From positions 16,502 to 80,501 of the forward strand of contig NZ_JACAOS010000013.1 in assembly GCF_013386165.1 (NCBI RefSeq): a stretch of 64,000 bases of DNA, in the 5' to 3' direction. Both the position numbers and the translations under genes were made by a program. Below are positions 42,299 to 52,233 of this stretch, piece by piece. Position 1 is the first letter of the stretch, and each line of letters opens with the position of its first letter. The notes beneath the pieces are model-generated. The model had not been told where the DNA came from. It searched no databases and saw only the letters and a list, made by a program, of their open reading frames with translations. Origin of the DNA: Pseudomonas gingeri. GTDB taxonomy: Bacteria > Pseudomonadota > Gammaproteobacteria > Pseudomonadales > Pseudomonadaceae.

Positions 42299-42386
42299 CC
42301 TGTAGGAGCTGGCTTGCCAGCGATGAGGCCGGCAAGACTTGCATCGTCTGATCGGCCGTCATCGCCAGCAAGCCGGCTCCTACAAG
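42299..42386. repeat. paired REP palindrome between agtB and agtC
   Basis: CCTGTAGGAGCTGGCTTGCC...AGCGAT faces ATCGCCAGCAAGCCGGCT...CCTACAAGG across about 40 bp, inside the 254-bp gap between the binding-protein gene and the permease genes. A structure here could protect the binding-protein mRNA from 3' decay, so that it outnumbers the permeases. Confidence 0.85.
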
Positions 42387-42493
42387 GTGTGCGTGTTCAG
42401 CCCATTGGGTTTGTGTGTTTCAGAAGAACAACAGGCGGCGTGCCGAAATCGGGCGCCGTCCGCTGTCACAATAAAAGAATTCCGGAGTTCGCC

Positions 42494-43741
42494 ATGGCCC
42501 TCACCGTTCCTCTGAACGAGGTCACCAGTCCCACCTTGAAGCAGCGCCTGGCGCGTGCCGAGCGGGTCAACCGCTGGAAGGCCCAAGCCTTGATTGCACC
42601 GCTGGTGCTGTTTCTGTTGCTGGTGTTCCTGGTGCCCATCGTGGCGCTGCTCTATAAAAGTGTCGGTAACCCCGAAGTGGTCGGCGCCATGCCGCGCACC
42701 GTGGTCGCCGTTGCGGCCTGGGACGGCAAGAGCCTTCCCGGCGAAGCGGTCTACAAAGCCCTGAGCGAAGACCTCGGTGAAGCCCGCAAGAATCAGACCC
42801 TGGGTGATCTGTCCAAGCGCCTGAACATGGAGCTGGCCGGCTATCGCAGCCTGCTGACCAAGACCGCGCGGGCCTTGCCGTTCAAGACCGAACCCGGCTC
42901 TTATAAAGAAGCACTGGAAGCCCTCGACGAACGCTGGGGTGATCCGGCGTACTGGCAGGCGATCCGGCGCAATACCAGCAGCATCACACCTTATTACCTG
43001 CTGGCGGCCGTCGACCATCGGATCGATGATCTCGGTGAAGTGGCCCCGGCCACCCCCGACCAGGCGATCTACCTCGATATCTTTGCCCGCACCTTCTGGA
43101 TGGGCCTGGTGATCACCGCCATTTGCCTGGTACTGGCTTACCCGCTGGCCTACCTGCTGGCGAACCTGCCGTCGCGGCAAAGCAACCTGTTGATGATCCT
43201 CGTGCTGCTGCCGTTCTGGACCTCGATCCTGGTGCGGGTCGCGGCCTGGATCGTGCTGTTGCAATCCGGTGGCCTGATCAACAGCGCGTTGATGGCCATG
43301 GGAGTGATCGACAAGCCGCTCGAACTGGTGTTCAACCGCACCGGCGTCTACATCTCCATGGTCCACATCCTGCTGCCGTTCATGATCCTGCCGATCTACA
43401 GCGTGATGAAAGGCATCTCGCCGACCTATATGCGCGCGGCGATTTCCCTGGGCTGTCATCCGTTCGCCAGCTTCTGGCGGGTGTATTTCCCGCAGACCTA
43501 TGCCGGCGTGGGTGCCGGGTGCCTGCTGGTGTTCATCTTGGCGATTGGTTACTACATCACCCCGGCCTTGCTCGGTAGCCCGAACGACCAGATGGTCAGC
43601 TATTTCGTGGCCTTCTACACCAACACCAGCATCAACTGGGGCATGGCGACCGCCCTGGGTGGCTTGCTGCTGCTGGCGACCGTGGTGCTGTACCTGATTT
43701 ACAGCCGCTTGGTCGGCGCCAGCCGCCTGCGCCTGAGCTAA
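42494..43741 (+). CDS. agtC: ABC transporter permease AgtC
   Basis: 415 residues from ATG 42494, preceded by CGGAG. The first membrane helix is ALIAPLVLFLLLVFLVPIVALL; a periplasmic insert of about 150 residues follows, then the BPD_transp_1 permease domain with the EAA-like loop RAAISLGCHPFASFWRVYFP. The long insert between helices 1 and 2 is larger than in typical PotB-type permeases. Confidence 0.87.
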   Translation: MALTVPLNEVTSPTLKQRLARAERVNRWKAQALIAPLVLFLLLVFLVPIVALLYKSVGNPEVVGAMPRTVVAVAAWDGKSLPGEAVYKALSEDLGEARKNQTLGDLSKRLNMELAGYRSLLTKTARALPFKTEPGSYKEALEALDERWGDPAYWQAIRRNTSSITPYYLLAAVDHRIDDLGEVAPATPDQAIYLDIFARTFWMGLVITAICLVLAYPLAYLLANLPSRQSNLLMILVLLPFWTSILVRVAAWIVLLQSGGLINSALMAMGVIDKPLELVFNRTGVYISMVHILLPFMILPIYSVMKGISPTYMRAAISLGCHPFASFWRVYFPQTYAGVGAGCLLVFILAIGYYITPALLGSPNDQMVSYFVAFYTNTSINWGMATALGGLLLLATVVLYLIYSRLVGASRLRLS

Positions 43742-43753
43742 GGAGAATAAGAA

Positions 43754-44578
43754 ATGCTGAGCCCCTACATGTCGCCCGTCGAGCGGGTCTGGTTCTACAG
43801 TTTGCGCATTCTGTGCGGGTTGATCCTGCTGTTCCTGATCTTGCCGGTGCTGGTGATCATTCCGCTGTCGTTCAACTCGGGCAGTTTCCTGGTCTATCCG
43901 CTGCAAGGTTTCTCGCTGCACTGGTATCAGGACTTCTTCGCCTCGGCGGAATGGATGCGCGCCTTGCGCAACAGCATTATCGTCGCCCCGGCGGCCACGG
44001 TGCTGGCGATGGTCTTCGGAACCCTGGCGGCGATCGGCTTGACCCGCGGTGACTTCCCCGGCAAGCCGTTGGTGATGGCCCTGGTGATCTCGCCGATGGT
44101 GGTGCCGGTGGTGATCATCGGTGTTGCCAGCTATCTGTTCTTCGCCCCCCTGGGATTGGGTAACAGCTTCTTCTCGTTGATCGTCGTGCATGCGGTGTTG
44201 GGTGTGCCCTTTGTGATCATCACCGTGTCGGCGACCTTGCAGGGTTTCAACCACAACCTGGTGCGTGCGGCTGCCAGCCTCGGCGCTTCGCCCCTGACGG
44301 CGTTCCGTCGGGTGACCTTGCCGCTGATTGCGCCGGGGGTGATTTCCGGAGCGCTGTTTGCCTTTGCGACATCCTTCGATGAGGTGGTGGTCACCCTGTT
44401 CCTCGCCGGCCCCGAGCAGGCGACCCTGCCCCGGCAGATGTTCAGTGGTATCCGCGAGAACCTCAGCCCGACCATCGCCGCGGCGGCGACCTTGTTGATT
44501 GTCTTTTCGGTGATCCTGCTGCTGACCCTGGAATGGCTGCGTGGGCGCAGCGAAAAACTGCGCACGACCCAGGTGTAA
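43754..44578 (+). CDS. agtD: ABC transporter permease AgtD
   Basis: 274 residues, six predicted membrane helices (FLILPVLVIIPLSFNSGSFL and others) and the EAA loop RAAASLGASPLTAFRRVTLP. It pairs with AgtC 12 bp upstream. It ends 110 bp before the alcohol dehydrogenase gene. Confidence 0.87.
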   Translation: MLSPYMSPVERVWFYSLRILCGLILLFLILPVLVIIPLSFNSGSFLVYPLQGFSLHWYQDFFASAEWMRALRNSIIVAPAATVLAMVFGTLAAIGLTRGDFPGKPLVMALVISPMVVPVVIIGVASYLFFAPLGLGNSFFSLIVVHAVLGVPFVIITVSATLQGFNHNLVRAAASLGASPLTAFRRVTLPLIAPGVISGALFAFATSFDEVVVTLFLAGPEQATLPRQMFSGIRENLSPTIAAAATLLIVFSVILLLTLEWLRGRSEKLRTTQV

Positions 44579-44597
44579 AAACGACGCCATTCACCCA

Positions 44598-44627
44598 CTC
44601 TGTCATTCATCATTCTGGATGACAGAG
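44598..44627. promoter_or_regulatory. inverted repeat upstream of the alcohol dehydrogenase
   Basis: CTCTGTCAT (44598-44606) and ATGACAGAG (44619-44627), perfect 9-bp arms around a 12-nt spacer. It lacks a T-tract and high GC, so a protein-binding operator is more likely than a terminator. It lies 62 bp before the next start codon. Confidence 0.45.
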
Positions 44628-44688
44628 GAAAGCCAATCCCGGTTATGCTTGCTCGTGCCCTGATCATCACGACAAGAAGGCTGCGAGC

Positions 44689-45837
44689 ATGAGCATTTCC
44701 TCATTCAAGATCGCCCATAAACTGATCACCGGCCGTGGCGCCATCGAGCAATTGGCCGATGAGCTGACCCGGCTGAATGTCGACCATCCGTTGATCGTGA
44801 CCGATGCGGCACTGGTCAAGTCAGGGACTGTCGACCTGGCGTTGGCTCACCTCGGTGGGCGCACCTATGAAATCTTCGACCGTGTGCTGCCCGACCCTGA
44901 AATCGCCATTGTCGAAGACTGCATGCGCGCCTACCGCGAAGGCGGGCACGACGGCCTGATCGGCCTGGGCGGTGGCAGCGCCATCGACATCGCCAAAAGT
45001 GTCGGTGCCTACGCCGGTTATCACGGCACCCTGGAGGACCTGTTCGGCATTGATCAGGTGCCGCGCAAGGGGCCGCCGCTGATCGCGATCCCGACCACCG
45101 CCGGCACCGGCTCGGAAGTGACCAATGTCGCCATTCTTTCCGACAAGCAGGCGCAGCTGAAAAAGGGCATCGTCAGCGACTACCTGCTGCCGGACGTGGC
45201 GCTGGTCAGCCCGCAGATGACCCTGACCTGCCCGCGCAGCGTCACCGCCGCCAGTGGCGTGGATGCCATGGTCCATGCGATTGAAGCCTACCTGTCACTC
45301 AATGCCTCGCCGATTACCGATGCCCTGGCCATTGGCGCGATCAAGCTGATCGCCACGGCGTTGCCCAAGGCTTACGCCAACCCCGCCAACCTCCAGGCCC
45401 GCGAGGAAATGGCCACCGCCAGCCTGATGGCCGGGATGGCCTTCGGCAATGCCGGCGTCGGTGCCGTACATGCCCTGGCCTATCCGCTGGGTGGACGCTT
45501 CAATATCGCCCATGGCGTCAGTAATGCGCTGTTGCTGCCCTATGTCATGAGCTGGAACAAGATCGCCTGTGTCGAGCGCATGCAGGAGATTGCCGTCGCC
45601 ATGGGCGTCAATGTGGCCGGGTTGAGCCTGATCGAGGCGGCCGACAAGGCCGTCGCGGCCATGACCGATTTATGCGCCGCCGTGGAAATCCCCGCCGGCC
45701 TTTCCAGCTTCGGCGTGCCCCTGGATGCGATCCCGTCCATGGCCGAGGAAGCGGCCGCCACCGAGCGTCTGATGCGCAACAATCCCCGTCGCCTGAGCGC
45801 GGTGGACATCGAAAAGATCTATCGCGCGGCTTACTGA
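44689..45837 (+). CDS. iron-containing alcohol dehydrogenase
   Basis: 382 residues, group III Fe-ADH. Nucleotide-binding GLGGGSAIDIAKSVGAYAG and TTAGTGSEVTN are present, and the metal ligands are visible: Asp in GVDAMVHAIEAYL plus its His, His in VHALAYPLGG and His in IAHGVSNALLLPY. Substrate is unknown. Relatives include 4-hydroxybutyrate dehydrogenase; given the agt neighbours, a hydroxy-acid formed from 4-aminobutyrate or 5-aminovalerate is a reasonable guess. I do not recall this gene between agtD and rpe in P. aeruginosa, so it looks like an insertion. Confidence 0.9.
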   Translation: MSISSFKIAHKLITGRGAIEQLADELTRLNVDHPLIVTDAALVKSGTVDLALAHLGGRTYEIFDRVLPDPEIAIVEDCMRAYREGGHDGLIGLGGGSAIDIAKSVGAYAGYHGTLEDLFGIDQVPRKGPPLIAIPTTAGTGSEVTNVAILSDKQAQLKKGIVSDYLLPDVALVSPQMTLTCPRSVTAASGVDAMVHAIEAYLSLNASPITDALAIGAIKLIATALPKAYANPANLQAREEMATASLMAGMAFGNAGVGAVHALAYPLGGRFNIAHGVSNALLLPYVMSWNKIACVERMQEIAVAMGVNVAGLSLIEAADKAVAAMTDLCAAVEIPAGLSSFGVPLDAIPSMAEEAAATERLMRNNPRRLSAVDIEKIYRAAY

Positions 45838-45954
45838 GGGCTTTAGCTCAAGCGTTTCGGGCTTGTATGGCCAATCGTCGCGGTCACGGTGGGCGGGGCA
45901 AAGCGGGCGGTATACAATGCCCGCCATCGTGATTCTGCTCAAAAAAGGTGCGTC

Positions 45955-46629
45955 ATGCAGCCCTTCGCCATTGCTCCGTCGATTCTCTCCGCCGATTTCG
46001 CCCGCCTGGGTGAGGAAGTGGACAACGTGCTCGCTGCCGGAGCCGACATCGTGCACTTCGATGTCATGGACAACCACTATGTGCCCAACCTGACCATCGG
46101 CCCGATGGTCTGCGCGGCACTGCGCAAGTACGGCATCACCGCGCCCATCGACGCGCACCTGATGGTCAGCCCGGTGGACCGCATCATCGGCGACTTCATC
46201 GAAGCCGGTGCGACCTACATCACCTTCCACCCGGAAGCCACGCTGCACGTCGACCGCTCCCTGCAAATGATCCGCGAAGGCGGTTGCAAGGCCGGCCTGG
46301 TGTTCAACCCGGCCACCCCCCTGGACGTGCTCAAGTACGTGATGGACAAGGTCGACATGGTCCTGCTGATGAGCGTCAACCCGGGTTTTGGCGGGCAGAA
46401 GTTCATCCCCGGCACCCTCGACAAGCTGCGTGAGGCGCGGGCCCTGATCGATGCTTCGGGACGGGATATCCGCCTGGAAATCGACGGCGGTGTGAACGTC
46501 AACAATATCCGCGAAATCGCCGCGGCCGGTGCCGACACCTTTGTCGCCGGTTCAGCGATCTTCAATGCGCCCGACTACCGTGAAGTCATCGAGAAAATGC
46601 GCGCCGAACTGGCGCTGGCTCGATCATGA
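45955..46629 (+). CDS. rpe: ribulose-phosphate 3-epimerase
   Basis: 224 residues, TIM barrel with [27 protein letters not shown], the Asp/His metal ligands in DAHLMV and [10 protein letters not shown]. It interconverts ribulose-5-phosphate and xylulose-5-phosphate. I use ATG 45955 (MQPFAIAPS), with AAGGTG upstream. It overlaps gph by 4 bp. Confidence 0.96.
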   Translation: MQPFAIAPSILSADFARLGEEVDNVLAAGADIVHFDVMDNHYVPNLTIGPMVCAALRKYGITAPIDAHLMVSPVDRIIGDFIEAGATYITFHPEATLHVDRSLQMIREGGCKAGLVFNPATPLDVLKYVMDKVDMVLLMSVNPGFGGQKFIPGTLDKLREARALIDASGRDIRLEIDGGVNVNNIREIAAAGADTFVAGSAIFNAPDYREVIEKMRAELALARS

Positions 46630-47444
46630 ATGGTTTCGAGCAGCTTTTTCCGGGCGGTCTGCCCAGGCTGGTGATGTTCGATCTGGATGGGACACTGGTG
46701 GATTCGGTGCCCGACCTGGCCTTGGCGGTGGACAAAATGCTGCTCGCCCTCGGGCGTCCGGTGGCCGGGTTGAATGCGGTCCGCGACTGGGTCGGCAATG
46801 GCGTGCAGGTCCTGGTGCGCAGGGCCCTGGCCGGTGGTCTTGAGCATTCGGCCGTCGACGACGGCGAAGCCGAGCGGGCGCTGGAGATTTTCATGGAGGC
46901 CTATGCCGGCAGCCATGAGCTGACCCAGGTCTACCCCGGTGTGCAGGAAACCCTGCGCTGGATGCAGAAGCAGGGTATGGAAATGGCCCTGATCACCAAC
47001 AAACCCGAGCAGTTCGTCGCGCCCTTGCTGGATGAAATGCAACTGGGACGGTTCTTTCGCCTGATCATCGGCGGTGACACGTTGCCGCAGCGCAAGCCCG
47101 ACCCGGCGGCGTTGTTCCATGTGATGAAAATGACCGGTATTCCGGCCTCGCAGTGCCTGTTCATCGGCGACTCGCGCAGTGATGTCCAGGCCGCCAAGGC
47201 GGCCGGGGTCACCTGCATTGCTCTAAGCTATGGCTACAACCACGGCCGGCCGATCGCCGAAGAAGGGCCGGCGCTGGTCATCGACGATCTGCGGGCGCTG
47301 ATTCCCGGTTGCCTGGAAGCTGGCGCTGAGCTAATGTCGGCAGATTGTGTTCAATCCCCTCCTGGAAACGCCATCGTGGTGGTCACTCGCAAACTCTGGA
47401 TGAAAGTTATCAAGGCCCTGGCCCGCTGGCGTTGGCGCGCCTGA
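46626..47444 (+). CDS. gph: phosphoglycolate phosphatase with Trp-rich C-terminus
   Basis: 272 residues, HAD hydrolase: nucleophile [32 protein letters not shown] and the acidic [11 protein letters not shown] motif. It dephosphorylates 2-phosphoglycolate. The catalytic fold ends near residue 240; the last 15 codons read [18 protein letters not shown] and coincide exactly with a plausible trpE leader peptide (47400-47444). ATGA overlap with rpe. Confidence 0.93.
   Translation: MNGFEQLFPGGLPRLVMFDLDGTLVDSVPDLALAVDKMLLALGRPVAGLNAVRDWVGNGVQVLVRRALAGGLEHSAVDDGEAERALEIFMEAYAGSHELTQVYPGVQETLRWMQKQGMEMALITNKPEQFVAPLLDEMQLGRFFRLIIGGDTLPQRKPDPAALFHVMKMTGIPASQCLFIGDSRSDVQAAKAAGVTCIALSYGYNHGRPIAEEGPALVIDDLRALIPGCLEAGAELMSADCVQSPPGNAIVVVTRKLWMKVIKALARWRWRA
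47400..47444 (+). CDS. trpL: candidate trp leader peptide (trpL), in frame with the gph 3' end
   Basis: ATG AAA GTT ATC AAG ... encodes [14 protein letters not shown] with two Trp codons one codon apart, 70 bp before trpE. The codon just before this ATG is also Trp. It shares frame and stop with gph. P. putida trpE is reported to be controlled by attenuation, which needs such Trp codons. Ribosome-binding site for independent initiation is weak. A candidate promoter lies at 47309-47337 (TTGCCT, 17 bp, TAATGT) inside gph. Confidence 0.5.
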   Translation: MKVIKALARWRWRA

Positions 47445-47474
47445 CTTGATCCTGGCCGCTAATGCGGCGCGTTT
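47436..47474 (+). promoter_or_regulatory. candidate trpE attenuator structures
   Basis: GCCGC (47455-47459) pairs with GCGGC (47464-47468) around TAAT, followed by GCGTTT: a short terminator-like hairpin. CGCGCC at the end of the leader peptide (47436-47441) can instead pair with GGCGCG (47466-47471), which excludes the first hairpin. Mutually exclusive pairings right after tandem Trp codons are what attenuation requires. Stems are short, so confidence is moderate. Confidence 0.4.
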
Positions 47475-47514
47475 GCATACCTGACTGTTCGACCCTCAAG
47501 CCACGAGGCATATC

Positions 47515-49002
47515 ATGACCCGCGAAGAATTCCTGCGTTTGGCCGCTGCCGGCTATAACCGTATCCCGCTTGCCTGCGAAACCCTGGCCGACTTCGATAC
47601 CCCGTTGTCGATCTACCTGAAACTGGCCGACCAGCCCAACTCCTACCTGCTGGAGTCGGTGCAGGGCGGCGAGAAATGGGGCCGCTATTCGATCATCGGC
47701 CTGCCGTGCCGCACCGTGCTGCGGGTGCATGATCAGCAGATCAGCGTGACCCATGACGGCGTCGAGATCGAACGCTGCGAAGCCGAGGATCCGCTGGCGT
47801 TCGTCGAGACCTTCAAGGCGCGCTACAACGTGCCGACCATCGCCGGGCTGCCGCGTTTCAACGGCGGACTGGTGGGTTACTTCGGTTATGACTGCGTGCG
47901 TTATGTGGAGAAGCGTCTGGGCAAATGCCCGAACCCGGATCCGCTGGGCGTGCCGGATATCCTGCTGATGGTCTCCGACGCCGTGGTGGTCTTCGACAAC
48001 CTGGCGGGCAAGATGCACGCCATCGTCCTGGCTGATCCGTCCCAGGACAACGCCTACGAACAAGGTCAGGCCCGCCTGCAGGAACTGCTTGAGCAATTGC
48101 GTCAGCCGATTACCCCGCGTCGTGGCCTGGAACTCGACCGGCCGCCAGCCGCCGATCCGGTGTTCCGTTCGAGTTTCACCCAGGGTGACTATGAGCGGGC
48201 CGTCGATACCATCAAGGAATACATCCTCGCCGGCGACTGCATGCAGGTGGTGCCGTCGCAGCGCATGTCCATCGATTTCAAGGCAGCGCCCATCGACCTG
48301 TACCGGGCGCTGCGCTGCTTCAACCCGACGCCCTACATGTACTTCTTCAACTTCGGCGACTTCCATGTCGTCGGCAGTTCGCCGGAAGTGCTGGTACGGG
48401 TTGAAGACAGCCTGATCACCGTTCGCCCTATCGCCGGTACCCGTCCACGGGGCGCGAGCGAAGAAGCCGACCGTGCGCTGGAAGACGACCTGCTGTCCGA
48501 CGCCAAGGAAATCGCCGAGCACCTGATGCTCATCGACCTCGGCCGTAACGACACCGGCCGGGTGTCCGAGATCGGTTCGGTGAAGCTGACCGAGAAAATG
48601 GTGATCGAGCGTTACTCGAATGTGATGCACATCGTGTCCAACGTCACCGGGCAACTGAAAAGCGGCCTGACCTCCATGGACGCCTTGCGGGCGATCCTGC
48701 CGGCGGGCACCTTGTCCGGTGCGCCGAAGATCCGCGCCATGGAAATCATCGACGAACTGGAGCCGGTCAAGCGCGGTGTGTATGGCGGCGCGGTCGGTTA
48801 CTACGCCTGGAACGGCAACATGGACACCGCCATCGCCATTCGGACCGCGGTGATCAAGGACGGCGAGCTGCATGTGCAGGCCGGTGGTGGCATTGTCGCC
48901 GACTCGGTGCCGGCGCTGGAGTGGGAAGAAACGCTGAACAAGCGTCGCGCGATGTTCCGTGCTGTCGCCCTCGCTGAACAAACCCCCGCGTCCGACGCCT
49001 GA
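47515..49002 (+). CDS. trpE: anthranilate synthase component I
   Basis: 495 residues. The feedback-site motif YLLESVQGG and GRYSIIG, and the chorismate-binding core ([51 protein letters not shown]) are intact. With TrpG it converts chorismate and glutamine to anthranilate. It is followed by trpG after 13 bp; in P. aeruginosa the two are separated by the pyocin cluster. Confidence 0.97.
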   Translation: MTREEFLRLAAAGYNRIPLACETLADFDTPLSIYLKLADQPNSYLLESVQGGEKWGRYSIIGLPCRTVLRVHDQQISVTHDGVEIERCEAEDPLAFVETFKARYNVPTIAGLPRFNGGLVGYFGYDCVRYVEKRLGKCPNPDPLGVPDILLMVSDAVVVFDNLAGKMHAIVLADPSQDNAYEQGQARLQELLEQLRQPITPRRGLELDRPPAADPVFRSSFTQGDYERAVDTIKEYILAGDCMQVVPSQRMSIDFKAAPIDLYRALRCFNPTPYMYFFNFGDFHVVGSSPEVLVRVEDSLITVRPIAGTRPRGASEEADRALEDDLLSDAKEIAEHLMLIDLGRNDTGRVSEIGSVKLTEKMVIERYSNVMHIVSNVTGQLKSGLTSMDALRAILPAGTLSGAPKIRAMEIIDELEPVKRGVYGGAVGYYAWNGNMDTAIAIRTAVIKDGELHVQAGGGIVADSVPALEWEETLNKRRAMFRAVALAEQTPASDA

Positions 49003-49015
49003 GGAGCTTTTTGTC

Positions 49016-49609
49016 ATGTTGCTGATGATCGATAACTACGACTCGTTTACCTACAACGTCGTGCAATACCTCGGTGAGTTGGGCGCGGACGTCAAGGTCG
49101 TGCGTAACGACGAATTGACCGTGGCCGAAATCGAAGCCCTCAAGCCGGAGCGCATTGTCGTCTCGCCAGGTCCTTGCACGCCGACCGAGGCGGGCATTTC
49201 CCTCGAGGCGATCCAGTACTTCGCCGGCAAGCTGCCGATCCTCGGCGTCTGCCTGGGCCATCAATCCATCGGCCAGGCCTTCGGCGGCGATGTGGTCCGT
49301 GCGCGCCAGGTGATGCACGGCAAAACCAGCGCGCTGTTTCATGAAGGCAAGGGCGTGTTCGCCGGCCTGAACCTGCCGCTGACCGTCACCCGTTATCACT
49401 CCCTGATCGTCAAGCGCGAAACCTTGCCGGACTGCCTGGAGCTGACCGCCTGGACCCAGCTGGAAGACGGCTCGGTCGACGAGATCATGGGCCTGCGCCA
49501 CAAGACGCTGAACATTGAAGGGGTGCAGTTTCACCCCGAGTCGATTCTCTCCGAGCAGGGTCACGAGCTGTTCGCCAATTTTCTCAAACAGACCGGCGGC
49601 ACGCGCTAA
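49016..49609 (+). CDS. trpG: anthranilate synthase component II (glutamine amidotransferase)
   Basis: 197 residues. Class I amidotransferase with the Cys nucleophile in [15 protein letters not shown] and His/Glu in VQFHPESIL. Supplies ammonia to TrpE; in some pseudomonads it also serves PabB. GAGGAG lies before the ATG. Spacing to trpD is 9 bp. Confidence 0.96.
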   Translation: MLLMIDNYDSFTYNVVQYLGELGADVKVVRNDELTVAEIEALKPERIVVSPGPCTPTEAGISLEAIQYFAGKLPILGVCLGHQSIGQAFGGDVVRARQVMHGKTSALFHEGKGVFAGLNLPLTVTRYHSLIVKRETLPDCLELTAWTQLEDGSVDEIMGLRHKTLNIEGVQFHPESILSEQGHELFANFLKQTGGTR

Positions 49610-49618
49610 GGAGTTTTC

Positions 49619-50668
49619 ATGGATATCAAGACAGCGCTGGGCCGTATCGTCGGTCATCTGGACCTGAGCACCGAAGAGATGCGCGATGTCATGCGTGAAA
49701 TCATGACCGGGCAATGCACTGAGGCGCAGATTGGCGCCTTTATGATGGCCATGCGCATGAAGAGCGAAAGCATCGACGAAATCGTCGGCGCGGTCTCGGT
49801 GATGCGCGAGTTGGCCGACAAGGTCGAACTCAAGACCCTCGACGGCGTGGTCGACGTGGTCGGTACCGGCGGTGACGGGGCGAATATTTTCAACGTGTCG
49901 ACGGCGTCCGCTTTTGTCGTAGCCGCTGCCGGTTGCACGGTGGCCAAGCACGGCAACCGTGCGGTGTCGGGCAAAAGCGGCAGTGCCGACCTGCTCGAAG
50001 CAGCCGGTATCTACCTGAATCTGACGCCGGTCCAGGTGGCGCGCTGCATCGATAATGTCGGGATCGGCTTCATGTTCGCCCAGACCCACCACCGTGCAAT
50101 GAAGTATGCCGCCGCACCGCGTCGCGACCTGGGCCTGCGCACCTTGTTCAACATGCTCGGCCCGCTTACGAATCCGGCCGGCGTGAAACATCAGGTGGTC
50201 GGGGTGTTTACCCAGGCCTTGTGCCGGCCATTGGCCGAAGTGTTGCACCGCCTGGGCAGCCAGCATGTGCTGGTGGTGCATTCCCAGGATGGCCTGGACG
50301 AGTTCAGCCTCGCCGCGCCGACCTATGTGGCGGAACTGAAAGATGGTGCAATAACTGAATACTGGGTTCAGCCTGAAGACTTGGGTATAAAAAGCCAGAG
50401 TCTGTTTGGCTTGGTGGTCGAAAGCCCGGAAGCGTCCCTGGAGTTGATCCGCGATGCCCTGGGGCGCCGGAAAACCGAGAACGGCCAGAAAGCCGCGGAA
50501 ATGATCGTGCTCAATGCCGGTGCCGCGCTGTATGCCGCCGACCATGCCAGCAGCCTCAAAGAAGGTGTTGCTCTGGCTCACGACGCATTGCACACCGGCC
50601 TCGCCCGGGAAAAACTCGAAGAACTGGGCGCGTTCACCGCCGTATTCAAGCAGGAGAATGAAGGATGA
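49619..50668 (+). CDS. trpD: anthranilate phosphoribosyltransferase
   Basis: 349 residues. PRPP-binding [17 protein letters not shown] and [21 protein letters not shown] are complete. It forms N-(5-phosphoribosyl)-anthranilate. It overlaps trpC by 4 bp. Confidence 0.97.
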   Translation: MDIKTALGRIVGHLDLSTEEMRDVMREIMTGQCTEAQIGAFMMAMRMKSESIDEIVGAVSVMRELADKVELKTLDGVVDVVGTGGDGANIFNVSTASAFVVAAAGCTVAKHGNRAVSGKSGSADLLEAAGIYLNLTPVQVARCIDNVGIGFMFAQTHHRAMKYAAAPRRDLGLRTLFNMLGPLTNPAGVKHQVVGVFTQALCRPLAEVLHRLGSQHVLVVHSQDGLDEFSLAAPTYVAELKDGAITEYWVQPEDLGIKSQSLFGLVVESPEASLELIRDALGRRKTENGQKAAEMIVLNAGAALYAADHASSLKEGVALAHDALHTGLAREKLEELGAFTAVFKQENEG

Positions 50669-51504
50669 GTGTGCCAACCGTTCTGGAGAAGATCATCGCC
50701 CGCAAGGCCGAGGAAGTGGCTGAGCGTCGTGCCCGTGTGAGTCTGGCCGAGCTTGAGACGCTGGCTCGGGCCGCCGATGCGCCACGGGGTTTCGCCCAGG
50801 CACTGATCGAGCGCGCCAAGCAGAAACAACCGGCGGTGATTGCCGAGATCAAGAAGGCTTCGCCGAGCAAGGGCGTGATTCGCGAGAACTTCATTCCGGC
50901 CGACATCGCCCGCAGTTACGAAAAGGGCGGGGCGACCTGCCTTTCGGTGCTGACCGACGTGGACTATTTCCAGGGTTCCGACCTTTACCTGCAGCAGGCG
51001 CGCGCGGCGTGCAAGCTGCCGGTGATCCGCAAGGATTTCATGGTCGACCCGTACCAGATCGTCGAAGCCCGTGCCCTCGGCGCCGATTGCATTCTGTTGA
51101 TCGTCGCGGCGCTGGACGATGGTCTGATGGCTGAGTTGGCCGCAGTGGCCAAGGGCGTCGGCCTGGATGTTTTGGTGGAGTCCCATGACGCCGCCGAGCT
51201 GGAACGGGCCTTGAAAGTGCTCGATACGCCGCTGATCGGTATCAACAACCGTAACCTGCATACCTTTGAAGTCAGCCTGGAAACCACTCTCGATCTGCTG
51301 CCGATCGTCCCGCGCGATCGTCTGGTGATCACCGAGAGTGGCATCCTCAATCGGGCGGACGTCGAACTGATGGAAATCAGTGAGGTGTATTCGTTCCTGG
51401 TGGGCGAGGCGTTCATGCGTGCGGAAAGCCCGGGCGACGAATTGCAGCGGTTGTTTTTCCCGGAGCGTGGTGCACCGGTCATCACGGGCTCGACCCTCGA
51501 CTGA
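50665..51504 (+). CDS. trpC: indole-3-glycerol phosphate synthase
   Basis: 279 residues, TIM barrel with the catalytic [21 protein letters not shown] and [13 protein letters not shown] motifs. It catalyses ring closure of the indole. The protein is single-domain (no TrpF fusion), normal in Pseudomonas. Confidence 0.97.
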   Translation: MSVPTVLEKIIARKAEEVAERRARVSLAELETLARAADAPRGFAQALIERAKQKQPAVIAEIKKASPSKGVIRENFIPADIARSYEKGGATCLSVLTDVDYFQGSDLYLQQARAACKLPVIRKDFMVDPYQIVEARALGADCILLIVAALDDGLMAELAAVAKGVGLDVLVESHDAAELERALKVLDTPLIGINNRNLHTFEVSLETTLDLLPIVPRDRLVITESGILNRADVELMEISEVYSFLVGEAFMRAESPGDELQRLFFPERGAPVITGSTLD

Positions 51505-51531
51505 CCGGGGCTCGTTATCAGGATGACTTCG

Positions 51532-52233
51532 ATGCCTCTGCCCGTTGCCCTCACCGTCGAAGCCGGCCTGCGCGCCGAGCAGGATTTGCTGGCCTCGGTC
51601 TGTGCCGGTGAGCGGGATTGGGGGTTGTTGTTCTGGCAACCCAGCGACCGCGCCCTGGTGATGCCAAGGCGTTTGAATCGTTTGCCGGGTTTTGACGTGG
51701 CCTGCGATGCCCTGGCGACCAGTGGTTGGCCGGTATTGCTGCGTGAAACCGGCGGTGAGCCGGTGCCGCAGTCCGGCGCCACGGTCAATATTGCCCTGGT
51801 GTATGCTCCGCCCCGTCATGAAGGTGACCATCATCGCATCGAGACTGGCTATCGGCGTTTGTGCCAGCCGATCTGCGATGCGCTGGATGAGCTGGGCGGC
51901 GTTTCATCCCTGGGGGAAATCGACGGTGCGTTTTGCGACGGTCGTTTCAACGTCAATCTCAATGATCGCAAGATGGTCGGCACTGCCCAGCGCTGGCGTC
52001 AGAGCCAGGGCGGCACTCGGCCCGTCGGCTTGGTGCATGGTGCTATGTTGATGGATAACGAGCGCGACTCGATGGTGGAGGCGGTCAATCGCTTCAACCA
52101 GGCCTGTCAGTTGGATGCCCGGGTCCGGGCGCAGAGCCATGTCGCCTTGCATGAGGTCCACGCCGCGCCGCTATTCCTTGAGCGGCTAAGCGAGCTGTAC
52201 CAGCAGATGTTGCAGGGTATCTTCCAGCCTTAA
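51532..52233 (+). CDS. lipoate-protein ligase / octanoyltransferase family protein
   Basis: About 233 residues of the BPL/LplA/LipB fold: [19 protein letters not shown] resembles the R-x-(S/T)-GG-x-x-V ... G-x-x-N loop and [12 protein letters not shown] carries the conserved Lys and the G-TAQR motif. The substrate (lipoate, octanoate or biotin) is uncertain. I prefer ATG 51532 because AGGA stands eight bases before it; an ATG at 51523 is also in frame. It may ride on the trpGDC transcript. Confidence 0.75.
   Translation: MPLPVALTVEAGLRAEQDLLASVCAGERDWGLLFWQPSDRALVMPRRLNRLPGFDVACDALATSGWPVLLRETGGEPVPQSGATVNIALVYAPPRHEGDHHRIETGYRRLCQPICDALDELGGVSSLGEIDGAFCDGRFNVNLNDRKMVGTAQRWRQSQGGTRPVGLVHGAMLMDNERDSMVEAVNRFNQACQLDARVRAQSHVALHEVHAAPLFLERLSELYQQMLQGIFQP

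Noticed and set aside
42380..44590. 736-residue reverse open frame over agtC and agtD
   Set aside because: Composition is Gln/His/Arg-rich as expected from antisense of membrane-protein codons; both permeases are clear on the other strand.
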